Shown here: positions 7,519-14,472 of the stretch, one piece after another | Position numbering within the stretch: the stretch's first letter is position 1 | Layout: each line of letters opens with the position of its first letter | NCBI GenBank assembly: GCA_944381485.1 | Contig: CALWLI010000008.1 | Coordinates: forward strand, 1-32,949 | DNA length: 32,949 nt | Direction of reading: 5' to 3' | DNA from: an uncultured Lachnospiraceae bacterium | GTDB taxonomy: Bacteria > Bacillota > Clostridia > Lachnospirales > Lachnospiraceae | Notes under the pieces: generated by a model | What the model saw: only the letters and a program-made list of their open reading frames with translations | Told to the model about the DNA's origin: nothing | The model's database searches: none | Program-made: the position numbers and the translations under genes

Positions 7519-8823
7519 TTAACCTATAGTTACAGATTCCTCTGTATATCTGAAGCCCGACTCGGGCTTTTCTACCCATATTGAGAACAAGGTGAAGGCT
7601 CCAAGCCTTCCCGTAAACATTATAAGCACTATCACTATCTTGCTGAAGTCGGACAAGTCAGGGGTGATGCCCGTTGACAGTCCCACGGTTCCGAAGGCGG
7701 ATACCACTTCAAACAGAAGCTTTATAAACTCTGTCTCCGGCTCCGATATACACAGTATCAGCGTTCCTGCACATACCACAAGCATTGACAGCAGAGTGAT
7801 GATATAAGCCTTGCCTATGATCTTGTCTGAAAGTCTCCTCTTGAAGGCTCCCGGATAGTTCTTTGAGAAGACCGAGCGCACCTCCTGCATGAGAGCAAAG
7901 AAGGTCGTGGTCTTTATACCTCCTCCTGTTGACCCCGGTGAGGCTCCTATGAACATCAGCACTATCAAGACGAACAGGCCTGCATTGGTAAGCTCACCTA
8001 TGGGGTAGGTCGAAAATCCCGCCGTACGTGCGGATACGCTGTGAAAGAAGGCTCCAAGCCAGGTGATGTCCTCTGTGGCCTTAAGGAGCAAAGTGCCGGC
8101 CAAAAGAAGAACTGCAGTTGTTGAAAGCACCACCTTTGAGTGGAGAGTAAGCTTTTTAAAGCACCTGCATTTCGCCACGTCTATCATTACGAGGAAGCCT
8201 ATGCCTCCGAATATGATCAGTCCGCAGGTTGTGAGGTTTAAGAGCACATTGTCCTGATAAGGGATAAGGTTTCTGAGTCCTCCCAGTATGTCAAAGCCCG
8301 AATTGTTAAAGGCCGCCACAGAGTGGAATATGCTTATCCACAGGGCATGGAGGGGAGCATAGTCTCTCGAAAATACTATGAAGCTGAGGATTACTCCCGC
8401 CGACTCAAAGCAGAGTGTCATGAGAAGTATAGCCCTGACAAGCCTTACCATTCCCTTGAAGCTGTCAACATTCAGGGCCTCCTTGACCATCATCCTTCCT
8501 CGTATACCCACTCGCCTTCCGGTGGCAAGTATAAAGCCTATTCCCACAGAAGTCACTCCCAGTCCGCCTATCTGTATGAGAGCTGCCACCACCGCCTGGC
8601 CGAAGACCGTGAAGTGATCTGCCGTATCAACAGCTATCAAGCCTGTGACGCAGACTGCGCTGGTGGATGTAAAGAGGGCGTCAACAGGAGTGACTGTAGC
8701 CCCCTCCTTTACTGATACAGGCAGGAGCAGCAGAAAAGCCCCCAAGAATATTACTATGGCAAATCCCAATGTAATAAGCCTTCCCGGGGGCTGCTTTTTT
8801 AAGAATTCAAATATCCGGTCCAT
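7519..8823 (-). CDS. ktrB: Potassium-translocating membrane subunit, TrkH/KtrB family
   Basis: A 434-residue polytopic protein with the fourfold pore-loop repeat of the SKT superfamily: TSAVCVTGL (54-62) in the first selectivity loop, then FNNSGFDILG, SARTAGFSTYP and FGTVGLSTGITP. The conserved Gly in each loop lines the K+ filter. Length and the short N-terminus match KtrB rather than the longer TrkH. It is first in the ktrBA operon. A recognisable promoter lies upstream, and the leader is too short (about 45 bases) for the cyclic di-AMP (ydaO) riboswitch that often controls such genes. The gene order membrane-then-gating subunit is a common variant. Confidence 0.92.
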   Translation of the reverse strand: MDRIFEFLKKQPPGRLITLGFAIVIFLGAFLLLLPVSVKEGATVTPVDALFTSTSAVCVTGLIAVDTADHFTVFGQAVVAALIQIGGLGVTSVGIGFILATGRRVGIRGRMMVKEALNVDSFKGMVRLVRAILLMTLCFESAGVILSFIVFSRDYAPLHALWISIFHSVAAFNNSGFDILGGLRNLIPYQDNVLLNLTTCGLIIFGGIGFLVMIDVAKCRCFKKLTLHSKVVLSTTAVLLLAGTLLLKATEDITWLGAFFHSVSARTAGFSTYPIGELTNAGLFVLIVLMFIGASPGSTGGGIKTTTFFALMQEVRSVFSKNYPGAFKRRLSDKIIGKAYIITLLSMLVVCAGTLILCISEPETEFIKLLFEVVSAFGTVGLSTGITPDLSDFSKIVIVLIMFTGRLGAFTLFSIWVEKPESGFRYTEESVTIG

Positions 8824-8843
8824 AATAGCAAAACCTTCCTGTT

Positions 8844-8868
8844 ACAATGTTATAAGTACCTACATTGT
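8844..8868. repeat. Inverted repeat at the ktrBA transcription start
   Basis: ACAATGT (8844-8850) and ACATTGT (8862-8868) are perfect 7-base arms with an 11-base spacer. It occupies the predicted first bases of the ktr transcript, so it could be an operator or a 5' hairpin. Confidence 0.4.
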
Positions 8869-8875
8869 CCTTTAC

Positions 8876-8902
8876 AGTATACCATTATTCCGTTTATGTC
8901 AA
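8876..8902 (-). promoter_or_regulatory. Predicted ktrBA promoter with extended -10
   Basis: On the minus strand a perfect TTGACA (8902-8897) is 15 bases from TATACT (8881-8876), which is preceded by TGG, an extended -10. The short spacing may be offset by the TGn element. Transcription would start near 8869, at the edge of the inverted repeat 8844-8868. Confidence 0.55.
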
Positions 8903-8918
8903 CCTCTTTTACACTAAA

Positions 8919-10421
8919 TTAAAAATTAGAATAAATGAAGGCGGAGGCGTCATACCCCCTTCCGTAAAACCCGAAGATCATAACTCCAAGGAGCATAATA
9001 AATATAAGGCTCTCCCTGCGGGCAGGGCTCAGCTTTGTCATTAGAGCTCCGCTCTCCGCGCCCTTTTCCCAAAGCTCCTCCGCTGCAGATACAGCCGCCA
9101 TAATAATCAGACTTATAACAAGTATGATGCTGTCCGCAGATCCCAGGCCGATGGCATCGAAAAAGCCGTAGGATAAAGATGCCGCCTCCCCGGCCGCCCC
9201 CGGAGAAAGGGTAAATATCCCTTTAAGGATACCTCCTGCCATTGTCAATGAATCCGATCTGAATAAGACAAATCCTATCGTTACAAGCAAAAAGGTCCGA
9301 ATAATCCTTAAAGTTTTCATCAAACTCGAATCTTTTCTTATGCCTGTAAGTCTATAAAAGCATTCAAATATCGGTTTCAGCAGTTCACCCGTGATCATAT
9401 AGAAGCAGTGTAAAAGCCCTGTTCCTATGACGAAGGTCCACTTTCCTCCGTGCCACAATCCGCTTGCGGCAAATACAGCTATGGTGTTAAGGTATTTTCT
9501 CACCTTTCCCCTGCGGTTTCCTCCCAGGGGAATGTAAATATATTTTCTGAAGAAAGCTCCCAGGGTTATGTGCCATCTCCTCCAAAATTCCGCGATAGAC
9601 TCGGAGAAGAAAGGCCTTCTGAAGTTTTGTGACAGCCTGATCCCGAAAAGTCGGGATACTCCGGTCACCAGATCTATGCATCCCGAAAAGTCGGTGTAGA
9701 GCTGCAGTGAGAAGACTACGGACGCCAAAAGAAGAAAGCCCCAGGAGAAGGAAGCATAGTCCGAAAATACAGTGTTTACTATGGCGGCCAGGCGCTCCGA
9801 TATGACAAGCTTTTTAAAGAGCCCGTAAAGTATCATGAGAGAGCCCTCAGTAAGATCCTCCCTTGTGAGTCTGTGATAAGTGCTTATGCTTTCTCCCTGA
9901 GTATCATAGCTGTCTATAGGTCCCTGAACTATATGCCCGAAATAGCCTGTAAATAGGGAGAACTTCAAAAAGGATCTCTCTGCGCTGTACTTTTTCAGAT
10001 ACACGTCCGCCACATAGGCTATGAGCATAAGAGTATAAAAAGAGATGCCCAAGGGGGCCTGCCTCTCCACCGGCTCAAACTCAAAGCTTCCACCTGTAAG
10101 CTCAGAAAAGGCAAGCTGCGTATATCCTATGAAATTGTTGTACTTAAACCAAAACAGAAGGCCCAGATGAAAGAAGATTACCGCAATCAATACCGCCGTC
10201 CTCATATGCGCCTTTTCCGAGGAGAAGATATAGAGAGCGGCACCAAAGCTCACAGCAGAACCAATTAGCAAAAAAATCAGCGAAGTTACTCCTCCCGCAG
10301 TTATCAGGTAGATGACACTCATCAGGGCAAGTACATATTTTCCCGCAGCTTCAGGCAGCAGGGCATATAAAATAAGCCCTGCTGCAACCAATGCTATGAA
10401 ATTGTATGATATATAACTCAT
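8919..10421 (-). CDS. MBOAT-family membrane O-acyltransferase (AlgI/DltB-like)
   Basis: A 500-residue polytopic protein of the MBOAT family, which transfers acyl groups (acetyl, D-alanyl) across the membrane onto surface polymers. Visible signatures are EFWRRWHITLG (278-288), RKYIYIPLGGNR (292-303) and SGLWHGG (320-326) with the invariant catalytic His at 324, plus the C-terminal GRGYDASAFIY. The ATG overlaps the upstream stop by one base (TAATG) with little ribosome binding site, so translation is probably coupled. It is the last gene of a four-gene unit with a small secreted protein, an SGNH-like protein and a CWB transglutaminase, and no dltA or dltC is present. That makes O-acetylation of a polysaccharide more likely than D-alanylation of teichoic acid. 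The polymer is unknown. Confidence 0.9.
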   Translation of the reverse strand: MSYISYNFIALVAAGLILYALLPEAAGKYVLALMSVIYLITAGGVTSLIFLLIGSAVSFGAALYIFSSEKAHMRTAVLIAVIFFHLGLLFWFKYNNFIGYTQLAFSELTGGSFEFEPVERQAPLGISFYTLMLIAYVADVYLKKYSAERSFLKFSLFTGYFGHIVQGPIDSYDTQGESISTYHRLTREDLTEGSLMILYGLFKKLVISERLAAIVNTVFSDYASFSWGFLLLASVVFSLQLYTDFSGCIDLVTGVSRLFGIRLSQNFRRPFFSESIAEFWRRWHITLGAFFRKYIYIPLGGNRRGKVRKYLNTIAVFAASGLWHGGKWTFVIGTGLLHCFYMITGELLKPIFECFYRLTGIRKDSSLMKTLRIIRTFLLVTIGFVLFRSDSLTMAGGILKGIFTLSPGAAGEAASLSYGFFDAIGLGSADSIILVISLIIMAAVSAAEELWEKGAESGALMTKLSPARRESLIFIMLLGVMIFGFYGRGYDASAFIYSNF

Positions 10422-10912
10422 TATTTCGCAGTGTACTGATAGGTGATGGAAACAACCTTGTCATCCTTGAAGCCGCAGTCTATAACAAGGCTTGTATCGC
10501 CGAGAGTTACAGTATAAAGTCCCATTGATCCCTTTGCCGAGCTGTAGAGGCTCTTTACCCTCTCAGGAGTATCTCCGACCTTAAGTCCCTCCTCCGTTGA
10601 AGCTCCTGAGGTCTTTAAGGTTATCTCATTTACTATCTCCTTGCTTCCTGATTTTGTTGTATAAACGTCAAAGGCATCGTAAATATATACCTTGTCCACT
10701 CCGGAGTCATCCGCACAGTTTGTAAGTATCTTGTCACTGTTGTAATCACCCAGCTTCTTCAGAGCACCCTTTGCCTCCTCTCCAAGCTTTACCTGCTGCT
10801 TCTCATAGGTGAAGCTGTAGGCTGTCTTCTCAGCGGCATAGGCCCCGAATACCATAGATGCTGTCAGTGCCACAGCGATGCCTGTTCTTACAATACCCTT
10901 TAATAATCTCAT
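10421..10912 (-). CDS. Small secreted protein of unknown function in the MBOAT operon
   Basis: A 163-residue protein with a clear signal peptide (RLLKGIVRTG, then a hydrophobic core, cleavage probably after AYA near residue 27). The mature part is soluble, rich in Lys, Asp and Thr, and has no lipobox. Its second half, with EGLKVGDTPERVKSLY and later a strand-rich VVSITYQY end, resembles the small alpha/beta fold of BamE/SmpA-like and related secreted domains; this is a weak shape-based impression. GGAGG lies 8 bases before the ATG. It sits between the SGNH-like gene and the MBOAT gene and overlaps the latter by one base, which suggests an extracytoplasmic partner of acyl transfer. I do not recognise a named family. 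Confidence 0.8.
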   Translation of the reverse strand: MRLLKGIVRTGIAVALTASMVFGAYAAEKTAYSFTYEKQQVKLGEEAKGALKKLGDYNSDKILTNCADDSGVDKVYIYDAFDVYTTKSGSKEIVNEITLKTSGASTEEGLKVGDTPERVKSLYSSAKGSMGLYTVTLGDTSLVIDCGFKDDKVVSITYQYTAK

Positions 10913-10929
10913 ATTTTTTTCCTCCGTTC

Positions 10930-10945
10930 CGAGGCAAAGGCCTCG
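10930..10945. other. Intercistronic stem-loop
   Basis: CGAGGC-AAAG-GCCTCG is a perfect 6-base stem with a 4-base loop in the 39-base gap between the SGNH-like gene and the small secreted protein, just upstream of the GGAGG site. It lacks a following T-run on the minus strand, so it is not a terminator. It may mark mRNA processing or stability. Confidence 0.35.
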
Positions 10946-10951
10946 TCTTTG

Positions 10952-12052
10952 TTATTGATTTCTGTATTTGCTTATATATCCTGTCTCCTCAAATTCGGCT
11001 TTCTGCTCGGCCTTTTCACTGTTGTATGCCTCAAGCCTCTTTTCATAGACAGGGCTTATATCCTGATCAGACCTGTAGTCTTTAAGCTCCGCCTCCCTGA
11101 CAAGTATCTCCCCAAGCCAGGAAGCCACCTTCTCAGCTCCGTAAACATTTAAGTGAAGGCCCTCGTCATAGGTGTCCGTATCCATGTCAAGGCCTATCTC
11201 CTCCATATGGTTGAGAGTGTTTATATAGAGGAGTCCCTGTGAATCGGCAAAGGCCTTTATCTGCTCCTCATAGGGCTCAACCCAAACAGGATACATGCTA
11301 GGCGCCTTCATAAGTATAAGCTTTATACCCTTTTCCCTACAGAGCTCGCTTATCCTCTCAAGATAATCCATGTTTTTTTCCGAAAAGCTGTAATCCGGAA
11401 GCCTTCTCTCAAAGGGGACGGAGCTCTCGTCATAGGCTCTCACATCAGCCCTCAAATAGTAGCCGTTGTAGCTTTTTACCGGACTTTTCGTGAATGCATA
11501 TTTAAAGTCATCCGCCTCAAGGTTCGTTATCCTGTTCTTATATCTCAATATGGGAAACAGGTATTCAATGAGATGCTCGTCAGAAAGCTTCGTGGCAAGT
11601 ATCCCCTCAATTTTTTCCCGTGAGAGGCGCATGCCGTCAAATACCATCCTGTTATATTCCTCAGAGCTTTGCTCCGCCACGGTCATGGCCTGAATATTTA
11701 AGAGCACAGCCTTGGGGGTCTCATATTTGAGAGCCTCTTTAAGTATATAGTAGGACTGGGGTATGAGCTGGTTGGAGTTTCCTCTTATATAGCTTGTTAT
11801 CCCATACTCCTCCCACAGCTTCATGGGAGATATATTTTCATAGGATTCGCAATTTCCTATTATCAAAAGCTCATGGGGCGTCTCGTCCCTGTAATACTCC
11901 TCGGTGAAATTACCCTCTATTACAGTTCCGGTGTACTTTGGCATTACCAGCCTCTGGAGCAGGAAGACTGCCGCAATAAATATAATGAGCTTTATCGCAA
12001 GTCCCCCATATCCTCCGGAAGGCTTCAGTCTTTCCTTTCTATCCTTCATCAT
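10952..12052 (-). CDS. Membrane-anchored SGNH-hydrolase-like protein (DltD/AlgJ-type partner of MBOAT)
   Basis: A 366-residue protein with a short basic N-terminus, one membrane helix (about 19-36) and a large extracytoplasmic domain. The pattern ELLIIGNCESYENISPMKLW (61-80) followed by GITSY matches the first block of SGNH-like proteins that accompany MBOAT acyltransferases. The C-terminal DEGLHLN (296-302) followed by GA matches the block that carries the catalytic His. Where relatives usually read G-D-S or G-S-S, this one reads G-N-C (66-68), placing Cys at the expected nucleophile. The ATG at 12052 is preferred because GGGAG lies 7 bases upstream; a TTG at 12073 would overlap the previous stop. 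It is in one operon with the transglutaminase-like, small secreted and MBOAT genes. Acyl transfer or removal on a surface glycan is inferred. Confidence 0.78.
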   Translation of the reverse strand: MMKDRKERLKPSGGYGGLAIKLIIFIAAVFLLQRLVMPKYTGTVIEGNFTEEYYRDETPHELLIIGNCESYENISPMKLWEEYGITSYIRGNSNQLIPQSYYILKEALKYETPKAVLLNIQAMTVAEQSSEEYNRMVFDGMRLSREKIEGILATKLSDEHLIEYLFPILRYKNRITNLEADDFKYAFTKSPVKSYNGYYLRADVRAYDESSVPFERRLPDYSFSEKNMDYLERISELCREKGIKLILMKAPSMYPVWVEPYEEQIKAFADSQGLLYINTLNHMEEIGLDMDTDTYDEGLHLNVYGAEKVASWLGEILVREAELKDYRSDQDISPVYEKRLEAYNSEKAEQKAEFEETGYISKYRNQ

Positions 12053-12069
12053 CAAAAAGCTCCCGGATA

Positions 12070-12942
12070 TCAAGGGGTCTGAGGGTAGGCACTCACATCA
12101 AAGTTGTGAGCTCCCCAGCTGTTTCTGAGTGTGGCTGTAGTTACCAGACACCACCTGCCTCCCGTGCGTCTGGGAGTGGCATCAAAGTGATACCAGGTTC
12201 CGTCCACATTCACCAGATTCCAGAAATGGTCTCCGTCACTGGCTCTCACCACAGGTATATTGGGCATCCCCGCAGCCTCCAGAAGATAGTGGGACATGGC
12301 ATAATACTCGTAGCAGCAGCCGCTCCTTCTTCTGAAACCGTAGAGTGCGGAGTAGGCCTCATCACTCTTAGGTCCGCTGGTAGTATAGGTCATGTTTCCT
12401 CTCACCCAGTTATATATGGCCTCAGCCTTCTGAGGCTTTGTCATCGATACATTCGTTATCTGAGATACCACGCTTTTCGCATAGGCCTCGGCAGCAAGCT
12501 CATTCTCAGACTTGGAGGTTTCCTTAGCTGTTGCCTCACCGTTTTCGTTTATAGAGTACATAACACCGTCAACAGTCACTTCCTGAGACACCAGCATATC
12601 CCCTGAAGCACTCAGGCGGTATCTCTTTCCCTCGCTTCCGTCGACCCAAGCATCAGAGAGCATATAGCCCTCCTTGTCAAAGTAATACCACTTGTCCTCT
12701 ATAAGCTGCCAGTCCCCTGAAGTATAGCTCCCGTCAGGATTGCGGTACCACCACCTGCCGTCAGCCTCCTGCTTCCACTCGCCAATGCTCCCGGGGCCGC
12801 CTGAATTCAACACTTCGGGGCTGTATATCACCCTCGGCGCCTCATCCGCATATGCCGTCTGTCCCGTGAAAAGGCAGCCTACGACCACAGCTGAGGATAT
12901 GATTCCCGCTCTCAAAACAGAGCCGACTCTTGCTTTTTTCAT
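12070..12942 (-). CDS. Secreted transglutaminase-like protein with cell-wall-binding repeats
   Basis: A 290-residue exported protein. A signal peptide (residues 1-32, cleavage after AYA) is followed by CWB repeats (about 54-130) with the typical GEWKQEADGRWWYRN and DKWYYFDKEGYM patterns. A transglutaminase-like core (about 150-290) follows, with the Cys-His-Asp triad visible as SGCCYEYYAMS (C210 likely catalytic), GDHFWN (H239) and WYHFDATPRR (D254). Such domains act as cysteine proteases or amide-bond enzymes at the surface. The domain order, repeats first, would tether the enzyme to wall polymers. GAGGG about 7 bases before the ATG supports the start. It is the first gene of the surface operon, behind a near-consensus promoter, and ends 17 bases before the SGNH-like start. 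The substrate is unknown. Confidence 0.88.
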   Translation of the reverse strand: MKKARVGSVLRAGIISSAVVVGCLFTGQTAYADEAPRVIYSPEVLNSGGPGSIGEWKQEADGRWWYRNPDGSYTSGDWQLIEDKWYYFDKEGYMLSDAWVDGSEGKRYRLSASGDMLVSQEVTVDGVMYSINENGEATAKETSKSENELAAEAYAKSVVSQITNVSMTKPQKAEAIYNWVRGNMTYTTSGPKSDEAYSALYGFRRRSGCCYEYYAMSHYLLEAAGMPNIPVVRASDGDHFWNLVNVDGTWYHFDATPRRTGGRWCLVTTATLRNSWGAHNFDVSAYPQTP

Positions 12943-13007
12943 ACTCTTTCCCTCACAGTCATATTTATCCTCGAATTCTCTCGGAAAAATTAAATTATTC
13001 TTAAATA

Positions 13008-13036
13008 ATTTTATATTTGCCTATATTTTTTGTCAA
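13008..13036 (-). promoter_or_regulatory. Strong predicted promoter of the surface-acylation operon
   Basis: On the minus strand a perfect TTGACA (13036-13031) is 17 bases from TAAAAT (13013-13008). It begins directly after the T-run of the alcohol dehydrogenase terminator. An AT-rich 8+8 palindrome (12992-12999 with 13004-13011) overlaps the -10 and start site. The leader is about 60 bases. Confidence 0.7.
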
Positions 13037-13037
13037 C

Positions 13038-13098
13038 AAAAAAAGAGTACGGTGCGTTGGTATTCCGGAAGTGCTCCTTCTTAAACATCGTACTCTTT
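13038..13098 (-). terminator. Terminator-like inverted repeat after the alcohol dehydrogenase gene
   Basis: AAAGAGTACG (13042-13051) and CGTACTCTTT (13089-13098) are perfect 10-base arms. On the minus strand the stem runs into seven T (13044-13038), the layout of an intrinsic terminator, 28 bases past the gene. The 37-base loop is unusually long and contains the palindrome TTCCGGAA. Confidence 0.65.
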
Positions 13099-13125
13099 AG
13101 TTTATATTCTTTTTAAATCTTCAAA

Positions 13126-14316
13126 TTAAAAGTCTACTTTCTCATCGTAATAGCAGGCTTTGAGGAGTTTCTCCATAATCTCCGGAGTTACAGCTCTGGG
13201 ATTTGAGCCTGTGCAGGCATCCCCTACCGCGTTCTTGGCAACCTCAGGAAGCTTTTCCAGGAATTCCTTTTCATCTATTATTCCGCCCTCGTAATCCTTT
13301 ATGCATAAAGCTATGTCAAGCTCTCTGTCAAGCTCTCTTACTCTCTCTATAAGAGCGTCCTTAAGCTCCTCGTCGCTGTCGCCCTTAAGCCCAAGATACC
13401 TGGCTATTATGGCATATCTCTTTAAGGCCTCCGGATCCTTTGCATTGTAGGCGATTACCTTGGGAAGATACATGGCGTTTGCCGCTCCATGAACTATATG
13501 TCCTCCGGAGTAGGCAGCTCCGGTCTTATGAGCCATGGAGTGGACTATTCCAAGTAGAGCATTGGAAAATGCCATTCCGGCAAGGCACTGGGCATCGTGC
13601 ATCTTCTCTCTGGCCTCTTTGTCCCCATGATATGATTTTACAAGATATTCATTTATTATCTGAAGGGCTCTTATGGCAAGAGGATCAGTATACTCGCAGT
13701 GCAAGGTGGATACAAAAGCCTCGGTGGCGTGGGTGAAGGCATCCATACCTGTATTTGCGCAGAGCTTCGCAGGCATGGTCTCCGCTATCTCAGGCTCAAC
13801 TATAGCCACATCAGGAGTTATATTGAAGTCTGCAAGGGGATATTTTATTCCCTTTGAGTAATCTGTTATTACAGCAAAGGCGGTTACCTCTGTGGCTGTT
13901 CCCGATGTGGAGGGTATAGCGCAGAACTTGGCCTTTGTCCTGAGCGTAGGGAAACTGAAGGGTGTTATGAGATCCTCAAATTTGGCATCCGGATACTCAT
14001 AAAATACCCACATGGCCTTTGCCGCATCTATGGGAGAACCTCCGCCTATGGCAACTATCCAGTCAGGCTCGAAGCTTCTCATAGCCTCGGCTCCCTTCAT
14101 AACTGTCTCCACTGAAGGATCCGGCTCCACTCCGTCAAAAACTGTAACCTCCATGCCGGCCTCTTTAAGATAATCAACTGTCTTTTGAAGGAAACCGGTG
14201 GCTTTCATAGAATGGCCTCCCGTCACAACGATAGCTTTGCTTCCCTTAAGGTTTTTAAGCTCTGCAAGGCTGCCTGCTCCGTGGTACAAGTCTCTAGGTA
14301 ATGTAAATCTTCCCAT
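13126..14316 (-). CDS. Iron-containing (group III) alcohol dehydrogenase
   Basis: A 396-residue cytoplasmic dehydrogenase that interconverts an aldehyde and an alcohol with NAD(P)H, a typical fermentative electron sink. Visible features are the nucleotide-binding IVVTGGHSM (29-37) and AIGGGSPIDAAK (89-100), and metal ligands that by family pattern are D192 and H196 (GMDAFTHATE), H259 (GIVHSMAH) and H276 (IVHGAANA). The ATG at 14316 is chosen because AGGAGG lies 7 bases upstream; the open frame extends 13 codons further without support. It is a single-gene unit with its own promoter and terminator. Ethanol, butanol or propanediol cannot be told apart. No EutG or PduQ context is present. Confidence 0.9.
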   Translation of the reverse strand: MGRFTLPRDLYHGAGSLAELKNLKGSKAIVVTGGHSMKATGFLQKTVDYLKEAGMEVTVFDGVEPDPSVETVMKGAEAMRSFEPDWIVAIGGGSPIDAAKAMWVFYEYPDAKFEDLITPFSFPTLRTKAKFCAIPSTSGTATEVTAFAVITDYSKGIKYPLADFNITPDVAIVEPEIAETMPAKLCANTGMDAFTHATEAFVSTLHCEYTDPLAIRALQIINEYLVKSYHGDKEAREKMHDAQCLAGMAFSNALLGIVHSMAHKTGAAYSGGHIVHGAANAMYLPKVIAYNAKDPEALKRYAIIARYLGLKGDSDEELKDALIERVRELDRELDIALCIKDYEGGIIDEKEFLEKLPEVAKNAVGDACTGSNPRAVTPEIMEKLLKACYYDEKVDF

Positions 14317-14349
14317 TTTTTTCCTCCTAAATAAATAAACTGTCTCAGG

Positions 14350-14378
14350 TAACATTCATCCGAAAATAAAGAATGTTA
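14350..14378. promoter_or_regulatory. Inverted repeat in the alcohol dehydrogenase leader
   Basis: TAACATTC (14350-14357) and GAATGTTA (14371-14378) are perfect 8-base arms around 13 bases. The repeat lies about 16-45 bases downstream of the predicted transcription start and 30 bases before the ribosome binding site. It does not match the Rex consensus. It may be an operator or an mRNA hairpin. Confidence 0.4.
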
Positions 14379-14400
14379 TTTTTTTAACGATTACACAGGA

Positions 14401-14429
14401 GTTATACCACTTAGTTAATTTTTTATCAA
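14401..14429 (-). promoter_or_regulatory. Predicted promoter of the alcohol dehydrogenase gene
   Basis: On the minus strand TTGATA (14429-14424) and TATAAC (14406-14401) are exactly 17 bases apart, with transcription expected to start near 14394. Confidence 0.6.
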
Positions 14430-14472
14430 TATCTTTTTCGCAAATATTTACATGTTCTTACAAAAGTACACA

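Noticed and set aside
8824-8918. Cyclic di-AMP riboswitch before ktrB
   Set aside because: The predicted leader is about 45 bases, too short for the element.
9640-9694. A 15-base direct repeat (ATCCCGAAAAGTCGG at 9640 and 9680) inside the MBOAT gene, the first copy also forming a hairpin with 9651-9657
   Set aside because: The two copies are read in different frames of a conserved protein region, so chance similarity is the simplest explanation.
12106-12606. Plus-strand frame of 166 codons opposite the transglutaminase-like gene
   Set aside because: Antisense shadow of a protein with a full catalytic triad and CWB repeats.
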